NCBI RefSeq assembly: GCF_002355595.1
Contig: NZ_AP017422.1
Span: forward strand, 3,968,001 to 4,032,000
DNA from: Filimonas lacunae
GTDB taxonomy: Bacteria > Bacteroidota > Bacteroidia > Chitinophagales > Chitinophagaceae
Reading direction: 5' to 3'
Length of the DNA stretch: 64,000 nucleotides
A program made the position numbers and the translations under genes. Position 1 is the first letter of the stretch. Each line of letters opens with the position of its first letter. Positions 8,634 through 15,939 of this stretch are shown one piece after another. Below the pieces are notes generated by a model. That model was not told the DNA's origin. It saw nothing but the letters and a program-made list of their open reading frames with translations, and did no database searches.

Positions 8634-10013
8634 CTAACGGAGTAAAGTTGTTCCAGACAACTTAATCTGATAAGGCCATTGTTCATCATTCTCTTTCTTC
8701 CCATCTGCAATATGCTCCCAATGCTCTGTTGGCGCACCACTTACCACTAACCACAAATGGCGTGTATGCGCTGGTAATGTAAACGTAACAGTGCTATCAG
8801 CATCTGAATACACTTTACCATATACACAGTTACCACTTTCCTGCACGGCTAAAAAACCATACCGCCAGCCAGCTTTATCAACATGTATGGCCCTGAACCC
8901 TTCCCCTCCCGCAATGCCTTTAAATTGAAGTGTCACGTTAGTTCCTGCCGCAGGCACTTGTAAAGCAATACCATTGTACCCATAGTTTTGCGGACAATTA
9001 TTGTCAGCTATCCGGTACCAGCCGTTTCCTATGGAATCCAGTTTGCTCACATGTTCATTGGCATAGCGAGCTGCTACTTTTTTAATACGCTTCATATCCC
9101 AGGTAATAAACCGCCGTGCCGCATCAAATATTTCCTCATTAAAAGCCTGCTGACTAATTCCTGTTATTCTTTTGTAAGCCATCACCGCATCTTCTCCTGC
9201 TTTTGCTTCCCGCCACAGCTTTCCCATAAAATCAACCCCATGCTTCTGCGACCAGTATTCTAACACATAAGGAGAATGATATTGATTTTCCTCATGCAAA
9301 AAGGCATAGTGTGTTTGTTTGAGAAAACTTTTCAGGTGATAGTTTTCAAAAGTCATCCATCCAGGATATACCTGCCACAACATGTATTGAGAAGTCATTT
9401 CAAAAATAGACTGTCCCCTGCTACCTTCCGGCGAACTGGTAAAGCCCCATGCGCCATCTGCATGCGTTAAATATTGAAAACAATGTCCCATCTCATGCGC
9501 CAGTGCACCATAAGGGGCTTTATTAATTCTGGCAGGAGGTGTCCACAATATACCCACCTTATCCTCTGCCCCGCCGCCAAATGCGGTAGCATCTTTGCTA
9601 TCGATAATATAAATCAGTATTTTGTATTTGTCGCTCACCGATTTACCCTTTACCAAAAAATGTAAATTATTTACATAAAAGCGATAAAATCGTTCACACT
9701 CTTTTAATGCATCTGCTGGGTTAAAACGTTTAACAGTGTCTGGGTTTTGCATCGGATCATTACCAAACTCCTTTGCCCAGAATAGTACTATATTATCCGA
9801 CTCAGCCATTCTGGTATAACTGAATGCGCTTTCGTTATTGGCATAGTCATTACTATCTGGTACTAGCCATACCGTAGCGGGTATATATACCAGCTTTTTA
9901 CCAACGTAAGAATGACTGTTAAATGCAGCCACCTCAGTTTGTGCAACAGCCTGAAAGGAGATCAAAGGAATCAGAAACAACGATAAACGCGCTACTGAAA
10001 TAAACCGATACAT
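8634..10013 (-). CDS. secreted DUF6055-type zinc metallopeptidase-like protein
   Basis: This is a protein of about 459 residues with a signal peptide ending near AVAQ (25). The zinc-binding motif HEMGH lies at 173-177 in YGALAHEMGHCFQYL, with a further Glu in the EMTSQYMLWQ segment downstream, as in gluzincin-like folds. Overall pattern and length fit the DUF6055 family of secreted proteins. The last 130 residues look like a beta-rich accessory domain. It should act outside the cytoplasm; the substrate is unknown. The ATG at 10013 is chosen because it opens the signal peptide directly. It is flanked on the same strand by the two small basic proteins. Confidence 0.8.
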   Translation of the reverse strand: MYRFISVARLSLFLIPLISFQAVAQTEVAAFNSHSYVGKKLVYIPATVWLVPDSNDYANNESAFSYTRMAESDNIVLFWAKEFGNDPMQNPDTVKRFNPADALKECERFYRFYVNNLHFLVKGKSVSDKYKILIYIIDSKDATAFGGGAEDKVGILWTPPARINKAPYGALAHEMGHCFQYLTHADGAWGFTSSPEGSRGQSIFEMTSQYMLWQVYPGWMTFENYHLKSFLKQTHYAFLHEENQYHSPYVLEYWSQKHGVDFMGKLWREAKAGEDAVMAYKRITGISQQAFNEEIFDAARRFITWDMKRIKKVAARYANEHVSKLDSIGNGWYRIADNNCPQNYGYNGIALQVPAAGTNVTLQFKGIAGGEGFRAIHVDKAGWRYGFLAVQESGNCVYGKVYSDADSTVTFTLPAHTRHLWLVVSGAPTEHWEHIADGKKENDEQWPYQIKLSGTTLLR

Positions 10014-10037
10014 GAATACTGTTTTGGGATGAATGAA

Positions 10038-10077
10038 AGTGTACACTAGTCAATACACCGCAATGTAAGAGTGTATT
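10038..10077 (-). promoter_or_regulatory. palindrome and inverted repeat upstream of the DUF6055 gene
   Basis: AGTGTACACT (10038-10047) is a perfect 10-bp palindrome. AATACAC (10052-10058) and GTGTATT (10071-10077) form an inverted repeat with a 12-nt loop. The shared GTGTA/TACAC core suggests a dimer operator or a structured leader; which one is not known. Confidence 0.4.
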
Positions 10078-10149
10078 CAGAGGAAATATACGCCCGGATA
10101 ATATATAAGTATAACTGGTTAAAATGAGAATAAATAAGCTTCTATTCAG

Positions 10150-10183
10150 GCAACGTTCGCGCAACAACATGCGCTGTAAAAAA
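10150..10183. repeat. 34-nt dispersed repeat, copy 2
   Basis: Second copy of the repeat at 8516-8549 (28 of 34 positions identical, starting GCAACGTTC and ending GTAAAAAA). It begins 16 nt past the stop of the gene at 10199 and lies 137 nt upstream of the DUF6055 start. Confidence 0.55.
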
Positions 10184-10198
10184 GCTATTTAGCAGTAG

Positions 10199-10498
10199 CT
10201 ACTTTTCCCTTAAAAATCTTGTACGTCTGCGCGTTTGCTGATGCCAGTACAGCAGGCAGGCATATTCCCATTTGGCATGCAATATAGCCAGGTCTATGGT
10301 ATGCTTCCGGCACCAAACCGCGGTTATCTTGTTCAAACTTCTTAGATGCTGGTGCACTAAATCTAACTCACACAAACAGGGATACACTGTGTCAAAACAC
10401 TTAAACGATCCATACCAGTTATAAACTGGCACACATTGCACTCCGTTGGCAGTATTTTCTGCTGCCTGCTTCTCTACATTTTGTTTTGTTTGTTTCAT
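10199..10498 (-). CDS. hypothetical basic protein (family A-like, 99 aa)
   Basis: This unrecognised protein has six cysteines within about 60 residues (VQCVP, FKCFD, PCLCEL, VWCRK, YACLL) and a strongly basic C-terminus (QQTRRRTRFLREK). It shares an MKQ start and a distant HA-x-W C-terminal pattern with the gene at 7870-8337. The stronger link is upstream: the promoter and a 15-nt leader motif are conserved at identical spacing. The protein similarity is too weak to prove homology by eye. It could bind nucleic acid given its charge, but that is a guess. The coding call rests mainly on the conserved promoter placed correctly before the ATG. Confidence 0.6.
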   Translation of the reverse strand: MKQTKQNVEKQAAENTANGVQCVPVYNWYGSFKCFDTVYPCLCELDLVHQHLRSLNKITAVWCRKHTIDLAILHAKWEYACLLYWHQQTRRRTRFLREK

Positions 10499-10519
10499 GG
10501 ATAAAAATGATTATCGATG

Positions 10520-10617
10520 TAAGAACCCAATATGTCTCTGCCGATATTTCATCTATCCAAAAACCCTTATCAATGACTACGAAAATAATATCCCGTTCCT
10601 ATACACCCAATTAAAAT
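10520..10617 (-). promoter_or_regulatory. conserved promoter and leader block, copy C
   Basis: On the minus strand: TTG (10610-10608) in AATTGG, 20-nt spacer, TATTTTCG (10587-10580) and the leader motif CATATTGGGTTCTTA (10534-10520), 21 nt before the ATG at 10498. Apart from a gap of 43 versus 37 nt between the -7 element and the leader motif, it has the same layout as block A at 8359-8450. Between this block and the repeat array (10618-10765) I see nothing supportable. Confidence 0.65.
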
Positions 10618-10765
10618 CATCCTTTCACACAGCTTCTACCAATAGCGTTATATAAACATTATCTTATCTACAATATAGCACACGCGGCATTCAGCAAGTA
10701 TTACCATTGAACAATCATATGTATAATTTTTCTGACACAGTTTACTAAACAGAGCCATTCACTAA

Positions 10766-11435
10766 CTGTAGCGGCAACTTTTACAGCTCTAGACATCATC
10801 CTTAAAGCTATAGTGAACAGTTTTACAGCTATGGAAGTTGTCACCACAGCTATAGCGATGCACTGGCAGTAGCTAAACTCACCCCTGCTACTATAGTGAA
10901 GAGTTTTACAGTAGTAAGAAGCGTCCCCACTACTATAGCAGCAAGTTTTACAGCAGTAAAACTCATCCCTACTACTATGGTGAGGAACTTTACTGTAGTG
11001 AGGAGTTTCCTACTACTATAGGGGTAAGTTTTACAGCCGCAAAACGCTTACCTACTACTATGGCGATGAGTTTAGCTACCGTGGGATTCATCCCCACTGC
11101 TATGGGGATGAGCCTGGCTACCGTGTGTCTCATCCCCACTACTATGGTGATGAGTCTGGCTACTGTGGGGATCATCCCCACTACTATGGCGATGAATCTG
11201 GCTACTGTGGGGATCACCCCCACTACTATGGCGATGAGTCTGGCTACTGTGGGGCTCATCCCCACTACTATGGCGATGAGTCTGGCTACTGTGGGGCTCA
11301 TCCCCACTACTATGGCGATGAGTCTAGCTACTGTGGGGCTCATCCCCACTACTATGGCGATGAGTCTAGCTACTGTGGGGCTCATCCCCACTACTATGGC
11401 GATGAGTCTAGCTACTGTGGGGATGATCCCCACAG
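10766..11435. repeat. 42-bp tandem array, 16 units, degenerate to the left
   Basis: Counting from CTATAG/CTATGG, units start at 10766, 10808, 10850, 10891, 10933, 10975, 11016, 11058, 11100 and then every 42 bp to 11394; two of the left units are 41 bp. The right-hand units (from 11142) are almost identical and each carries GTGGGG-N5-CCCCAC; the left-hand units are progressively diverged. Because 42 is a multiple of three, several frames stay open and give 14-residue periodic products, none with independent support. The array lies in a 1.1-kb stretch without a convincing gene. It is not CRISPR: there are no unique spacers. Confidence 0.9.
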
Positions 11436-11598
11436 TAAAAAAAGCCTTTAAAACACGACACGATTATTTATAATACATCCTTTTATCCTGTTTTATGCTT
11501 AAAAAAGGCCTTTCTCACAAACCAGATTGCAGTTTTCCCACATGAAAATCTAATTTGCAGCCTGCTTCTCTCCTATTAAAAAAAGTTGTATTTATAGC

Positions 11599-11979
11599 AT
11601 GAACTTTTGGAAAAAACTATTCAAAAAAGAAGTTACAGTTTCTGCAAAACAGAAATCCGATCCAGCAACACTCAAGTCCAATACAATTGACAGTTTAAAA
11701 CAATGCAACGCCTATTTTGAAAGAAATATACAAACCCATATACTATTTAAGCCAGAATATGAAGTATCTAAAACAATCAACACCATTATAGAAAATAAAC
11801 AAACGCTCACGCAATCAGACGTTATTGAAATTCTGGCAATATTAAATGATATAGACAAGGAAGACCATTATGATGGTACCGGCTGGTACGACTACCAACT
11901 CCGTTTATCCCACTTGTTACACCTAAACGGATTTAAAACAGACTTTATTGACAGGAAAGTGCGCCTGATTACTCCCTGA
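11599..11979 (+). CDS. hypothetical protein, 126 aa
   Basis: I do not recognise this protein. It begins with a basic amphipathic stretch (MNFWKKLFKKEV) seen in many small Bacteroidota proteins that may touch the membrane, followed by a mainly helical soluble part with an acidic turn (DIDKEDHYDGTGWYDYQ). There is no signal peptide. It follows the repeat array by 160 nt and precedes an AraC gene by 80 nt on the same strand. Codon use looks like a normal gene and the frame is intact, but no function can be proposed. Confidence 0.65.
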   Translation: MNFWKKLFKKEVTVSAKQKSDPATLKSNTIDSLKQCNAYFERNIQTHILFKPEYEVSKTINTIIENKQTLTQSDVIEILAILNDIDKEDHYDGTGWYDYQLRLSHLLHLNGFKTDFIDRKVRLITP

Positions 11980-12062
11980 CCTTTTCAACAAACCAGATTG
12001 AACTGCTAAACAAACCACCCTAACCGCATTCCGTCGCACCTTTGTGTAACAAACACAAAACA

Positions 12063-12875
12063 ATGGAAACCGGCGACAATACCATCAAACTTCAACACCC
12101 ACAAATTATTGCCAACAACTATGGCAACAACTTCCGGGAAGGCGAAGCTTTTGTAACCGATCACATTTTTAGCTATATCCTCTCCGGCACGCAAGAAATA
12201 TGGTCGGGCAATCAAACCTACCTGTTTAAAGCGGGCGACTATCGTTTTTTCAAACGCAACCAGTTGACCAAATACGTAAAGCGTCCCGGTCAGCAAGGCT
12301 TTCAATCTATTGCAGTACATATAGATGAAAACACGCTCAGGGAAATGACGCCCTTATATGCCGATACTGTAAACACCCCTTATACAGGTAAAGACGTAGA
12401 GTTGCTAAAGCCCGACAGCTGGCTGGAAAGCTATGCAAACAGCATCGCCCCTTACTGCAATGCATCCGGGGTGTATAACCAGGCGCTGGTGTCGTTGAAA
12501 ACCAAAGAACTGGTGTTACTGCTGCTGCAAAACAATCCGGCATTAAAACAGGCGTTGTTCAACTTTGACGATCCGGGTAAAATTGACCTGGTAGCCTTTA
12601 TGAGTACGCACTATCGCTACAATGTGGGACTGGACCGTATGGCCTTTCTCACTGGCAGAAGCCTGTCTACCTTTAAAAGAGATTTTCAAAAGCTGTTCCA
12701 TACCACCGCCGGCCGCTGGCTTACCCAAAGGCGGCTGGAAGAAGCCAATTACCTCATAGCACAAAAAGGTAGAATGGCATCTGAAATCTATCTTGATCTG
12801 GGTTTTGAAGATCTGTCACATTTTTCTTTCGCCTATAAAAAAGCATTTGGTAAAGCGCCCTCGCAGGGGCAATAA
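12063..12875 (+). CDS. AraC family transcriptional regulator
   Basis: This 270-residue protein has an N-terminal cupin-like domain (about 10-130) and a C-terminal double helix-turn-helix (about 175-268), with MAFLTGRSLSTFKRDFQKLF in the first and IYLDLGFEDLSHFSFAYKKAFG in the second, the standard AraC signature. The ATG at 12063 is preferred over an in-frame TTG at 12042, which would add a short polar extension. An SDR gene follows after 29 nt on the same strand and is the likely target or operon partner, a common arrangement in Bacteroidota. The inducer is unknown. Confidence 0.92.
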   Translation: METGDNTIKLQHPQIIANNYGNNFREGEAFVTDHIFSYILSGTQEIWSGNQTYLFKAGDYRFFKRNQLTKYVKRPGQQGFQSIAVHIDENTLREMTPLYADTVNTPYTGKDVELLKPDSWLESYANSIAPYCNASGVYNQALVSLKTKELVLLLLQNNPALKQALFNFDDPGKIDLVAFMSTHYRYNVGLDRMAFLTGRSLSTFKRDFQKLFHTTAGRWLTQRRLEEANYLIAQKGRMASEIYLDLGFEDLSHFSFAYKKAFGKAPSQGQ

Positions 12876-12904
12876 AAACGCATTCATCCATAAATATTAG
12901 ATAT

Positions 12905-13702
12905 ATGAATTACAATTTAGCGGGCAAGCGCGCACTGGTAACAGGTTCCAGCGCCGGCCTTGGCGAAGCTATTGCCATAATGATGGCAGCAGAAGGCATT
13001 CACGTCATTATCCACGGCCGCAATGCAGAACGCGCACAAGCCGTAATGCAGCAGATTATCGACAACGGCGGCAGCGCCGAAATAGCCCTGGGAGATCTGG
13101 CAACAGACGAAGGGGCAGATAGCGTAGCACAGGCCGCACTGGCAGCCGGACCAGTAGACATACTGGTAAACAATGCCGGTTTTTACGCACACACCTCCTG
13201 GTCAAACACCAGCACAGCCGACTGGCTGGAAGTGTACAACGTAAACGTAGTATCCTACGTGCGCATGATCCAGCGCATAGTACCTACTATGAAAAAACAA
13301 GGCTGGGGCCGGGTAATCAACATCGGCGGCGGACTGGGGGTACAACCCATTAACGAGCTGCCCCATTACAACGCCAGCCTGGCCGCACGTCATAACATGA
13401 GCGTATCGCTGGCCAGGCAACTCAGCGGTACCGGCATCACTTCTAACGTAGTAGCCCCCGGTGCCATTATGAACCCCGGCGTAGAACAATGGCTGCGTAA
13501 CGCCGCACCACAAAAAGGCTGGGGAACCGATATAGCAGAAATAGAACGCAACGCCGTAAAAGACCTGGTGCCTAACGATGCCAACCGGTTTGGCCGGCAG
13601 GAAGAGGTAGCAGCGGCAGTGCTATACCTCAGCAGTGCTTATGCCGATTATGTAAGCGGCGCATTGCTGCGCGTAGATGGCGGCACCGTACGCAGCATCT
13701 AA
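12905..13702 (+). CDS. SDR family protein with altered catalytic site
   Basis: This 265-residue Rossmann-fold protein has the cofactor motif TGSSAGLG (13-20) and NNAG (89-92). The catalytic Tyr is present (Y155) but the YxxxK lysine is replaced by Leu (YNASL, 155-159), and the usual Ser about 13 residues before Tyr falls in a GGG run (141-143). The segment YNASLAARHNMSVSLARQL is typical of an SDR subgroup that lacks the lysine, so this is probably a family trait and not decay. Reductase activity is therefore doubtful. It probably shares a transcript with the AraC regulator upstream. Confidence 0.9.
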   Translation: MNYNLAGKRALVTGSSAGLGEAIAIMMAAEGIHVIIHGRNAERAQAVMQQIIDNGGSAEIALGDLATDEGADSVAQAALAAGPVDILVNNAGFYAHTSWSNTSTADWLEVYNVNVVSYVRMIQRIVPTMKKQGWGRVINIGGGLGVQPINELPHYNASLAARHNMSVSLARQLSGTGITSNVVAPGAIMNPGVEQWLRNAAPQKGWGTDIAEIERNAVKDLVPNDANRFGRQEEVAAAVLYLSSAYADYVSGALLRVDGGTVRSI

Positions 13703-13723
13703 AACAACAGACAAAAGAAACAG

Positions 13724-13758
13724 CCCGGGTGCCCGTATTACCCATACCAGCACCTGGG
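13724..13758 (+). terminator. hairpin after the SDR gene
   Basis: CCCGGGTGC (13724-13732) can pair with GCACCTGGG (13750-13758) with one G-U pair and a 17-nt loop. It lies in the 77-nt gap between convergent genes. There is no long U-tract, so efficiency is uncertain. Confidence 0.45.
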
Positions 13759-13779
13759 ACATCTGTTTAATTGTAAAAA

Positions 13780-14451
13780 CTATTTATGCTTTAATAAATG
13801 TTCAAATTTTTTATACAATTCCTCCTGGGTCATAGCAGCTGTATCAGTCAACTCCTTCTCCAGTTTTAGCAAAGCATATTGGTAACTGGTAGTGGTGGTA
13901 GTATCATTCTCATTCTCCACACTGTTATCGGTATACTCTTCCAGGTTTGTCAAAGCCTGCTTTACATATCCTCCGCCAGTAAATAGCCAGGAATTTAAAT
14001 TAGAACTATACCCCGCATCTCCAAAATTCTGAGCCAGTATCACAGAACTTATTATCTGTTGCAGCTTTTTATCATAGTTCAAAAGCACCACCTTGTATGT
14101 GTATTCTCCATGCGCTCTTACTAATAGCCCTATATGACTGCTATCTAAATTAAACTGACCAATAGCCCCTATTCCTTCAAACCACCTTACATCCTCCGGT
14201 AAAAAACTCATATCAAGGCTATCCAGATGCCTGCCCCAAAAACGGGACGCACTATCAGTATCGGGCGAATCTATCCGTAAGGTATCAAACCGCATGGGCG
14301 TAAACTTAGCCACCACCTGAACAATAGAATAAGGTGTTACTGCCGCAGCAGCATTAATAGTAGAATCAGCAGGTGATTTTGCTCCGGGATTAGGGTTACA
14401 GGCAATAACAGTAGCGGCAAACACAGCCAGCCACAAAAAGGAATAACGCAT
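13780..14451 (-). CDS. hypothetical lipoprotein, 223 aa
   Basis: The N-terminus MRYSFLWLAVFAATVIAC is a lipoprotein signal with the lipid-accepting Cys at about position 18, followed by a flexible N/P/A/S-rich linker. The rest is a soluble domain I do not recognise; it contains an acidic patch with a run of Thr (ENDTTTTTSYQ) and ends in a basic helix. It should sit in the outer or inner membrane facing the periplasm. It lies downstream of an outer-membrane-barrel-like gene on the same strand (96-nt gap). Confidence 0.75.
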   Translation of the reverse strand: MRYSFLWLAVFAATVIACNPNPGAKSPADSTINAAAAVTPYSIVQVVAKFTPMRFDTLRIDSPDTDSASRFWGRHLDSLDMSFLPEDVRWFEGIGAIGQFNLDSSHIGLLVRAHGEYTYKVVLLNYDKKLQQIISSVILAQNFGDAGYSSNLNSWLFTGGGYVKQALTNLEEYTDNSVENENDTTTTTSYQYALLKLEKELTDTAAMTQEELYKKFEHLLKHK

Positions 14452-14547
14452 AGCAAGTTGTTTTTTAAGGTAGGGCTAATATACACAAACCTTAAGCATT
14501 TCTTACTTATAATCAGTATAATGCCCAATCACTATTACCAGACTCCG

Positions 14548-15198
14548 CTACAATCGGATAGCCGCACTCACCCCCACCTCAAACATGGCAGGCTGGCCGT
14601 TCTGTGTATTATCTGCGCGACCTATAAACCTGTCCGAGTTGCCCCAGCTACCAACTCCCCACCGGATATTAGGCATAAGCATTATGTTACTCACATGAAA
14701 CTCAACACCTGCAATCCCCTGTATTCCATAAATTTTACTACTAAACCCCTCTTCGCCCGAACCAGATTGCAGGGAAATAAAATAAGGCCCCAGCCCCAAC
14801 TGCGGCACAATAGCACCAGGCTTGCTACCCGCCAGGTATCCTGCCTTAGCCAATGCACTGATACCTAACGACCAGCCCCCTTTTATATCTCCTGCATTAC
14901 CACTACCCGCCCCCTTACTTTTGGTAGTAAGCCCAAACCCACCGGTAAGCGTGGCACCGCCATCCAGCACAAACCTGTTTTTCTCCAGTATCGATTTACG
15001 CTCCAATCCCACACTCACTACAGGCTGCGAAAATTTTTGATCGGCATACGTACCACTCCCCCCGTTATAATTGTATAAATCCAGCTTATAAGAACCATAG
15101 CCCACACCCGGCTCTATATACCATCCTTTTCTTCCGTTTTGTGTAAAGCCGGCCACAGATACCAGCAGCAGAAAGCAGATCAGCAGATTGTGTTTCAT
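14548..15198 (-). CDS. outer membrane beta-barrel protein, 216 aa
   Basis: A signal peptide (MKHNLLICFLLLVSVAGFTQ) is followed by alternating hydrophobic and polar strands rich in Gly, Tyr and aromatic residues (WYIEPGVGYGSYKLDLY, GFGLTTKSKGAG, AMFEVGVSAAIRL), ending in a short strand, as in small porin-like barrels of Bacteroidota. There is no enzyme motif. Function is unknown; it may be structural or a small channel. The ATG at 15198 is chosen because it opens the signal peptide; ten extra upstream codons are polar. The response regulator gene follows upstream on the same strand. Confidence 0.75.
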   Translation of the reverse strand: MKHNLLICFLLLVSVAGFTQNGRKGWYIEPGVGYGSYKLDLYNYNGGSGTYADQKFSQPVVSVGLERKSILEKNRFVLDGGATLTGGFGLTTKSKGAGSGNAGDIKGGWSLGISALAKAGYLAGSKPGAIVPQLGLGPYFISLQSGSGEEGFSSKIYGIQGIAGVEFHVSNIMLMPNIRWGVGSWGNSDRFIGRADNTQNGQPAMFEVGVSAAIRL

Positions 15199-15267
15199 AT
15201 GATTTTTTTGAGGTGTTTGAATACCCAAAACTATCAGCTTTCAAAGCCGCTGGCAATAGAACAAAGG

Positions 15268-15894
15268 TTATAATCCTTTCTTCCCAAACACCTTATTAAT
15301 AGCTTCTGTGCGGTTTTGTACATGCAGCTTGTCGTAAATGTGATGTATATGCTGCTTCACAGTACCGGTACTGATAAAAAGCTTTTCCCCAATCTCTTTG
15401 TATAGTAATCCCTTAGCCAGCAACCCCAGCACTTCCATCTCCCTGGCCGACAATTCATTCTTCTCCGCCGGCTGCTGAAAAGAAGCCACCACCTTACGGG
15501 CAATGGAAAGGCTCATAGGCGATCCGCCTTCATACAATTCCCGCAAAGCACTGATAATCTTCTCCGGCGATGTATTCTTTAGCAAATAACCACTGGCGCC
15601 CGCTGCCAATGCATCAAACACCTGCGTACTATCTTCATACACCGTAAACACCATAAACTGCATGGTTAACCCCAATGCCTTTAACTTCCTGATACAGGTA
15701 ATGCCCGTTTCCTGCGGCAAGGCAATGTCCATAATCACTATATCCGGCGCATCATCCGGTAAGCCCTTCACCGCATCTTCCGCATTGTCGTACACCGATA
15801 CACACCGGAATCCCGGCGTTTGGTTTACCAGGAAGCGCATCCCCTCCCTGATTTCCGTAATATCCTCTACAATGCTTATCAATATACACTCCAT
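15268..15894 (-). CDS. LuxR/NarL-type response regulator
   Basis: This protein of about 208 residues has a receiver domain with phospho-acceptor D56 (IVIMDIALP), acidic pair near residue 10 (VEDIT) and Lys in GYLLKN (K106). The C-terminal LuxR helix-turn-helix (about 146-200) contains ELSAREMEVLGLLAKGL and STGTVKQHIHHIYDKL. It is the partner of the TPR histidine kinase encoded 45 nt upstream on the same strand. The ATG at 15894 gives the standard start MECILISIVED; the upstream extension overlaps no conserved sequence. Targets are unknown. Confidence 0.93.
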   Translation of the reverse strand: MECILISIVEDITEIREGMRFLVNQTPGFRCVSVYDNAEDAVKGLPDDAPDIVIMDIALPQETGITCIRKLKALGLTMQFMVFTVYEDSTQVFDALAAGASGYLLKNTSPEKIISALRELYEGGSPMSLSIARKVVASFQQPAEKNELSAREMEVLGLLAKGLLYKEIGEKLFISTGTVKQHIHHIYDKLHVQNRTEAINKVFGKKGL

Positions 15895-15939
15895 CCTGTA
15901 AAGTTCTTTTAGAATACAATAACACCCGTATAACAAAAG

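Noticed and set aside
10766-11435. CRISPR array
   Set aside because: There are no unique spacers between repeats; the unit itself is the tandem repeat and no cas gene is present.
11060-11473. Open frames across the tandem array (plus strand 11060-11473 and 11125-11451, minus strand 10990-11433) as repeat proteins
   Set aside because: The period of 42 keeps every frame open once one unit lacks stops, 41-bp units break the frames to the left, and none has a signal, domain or start context.
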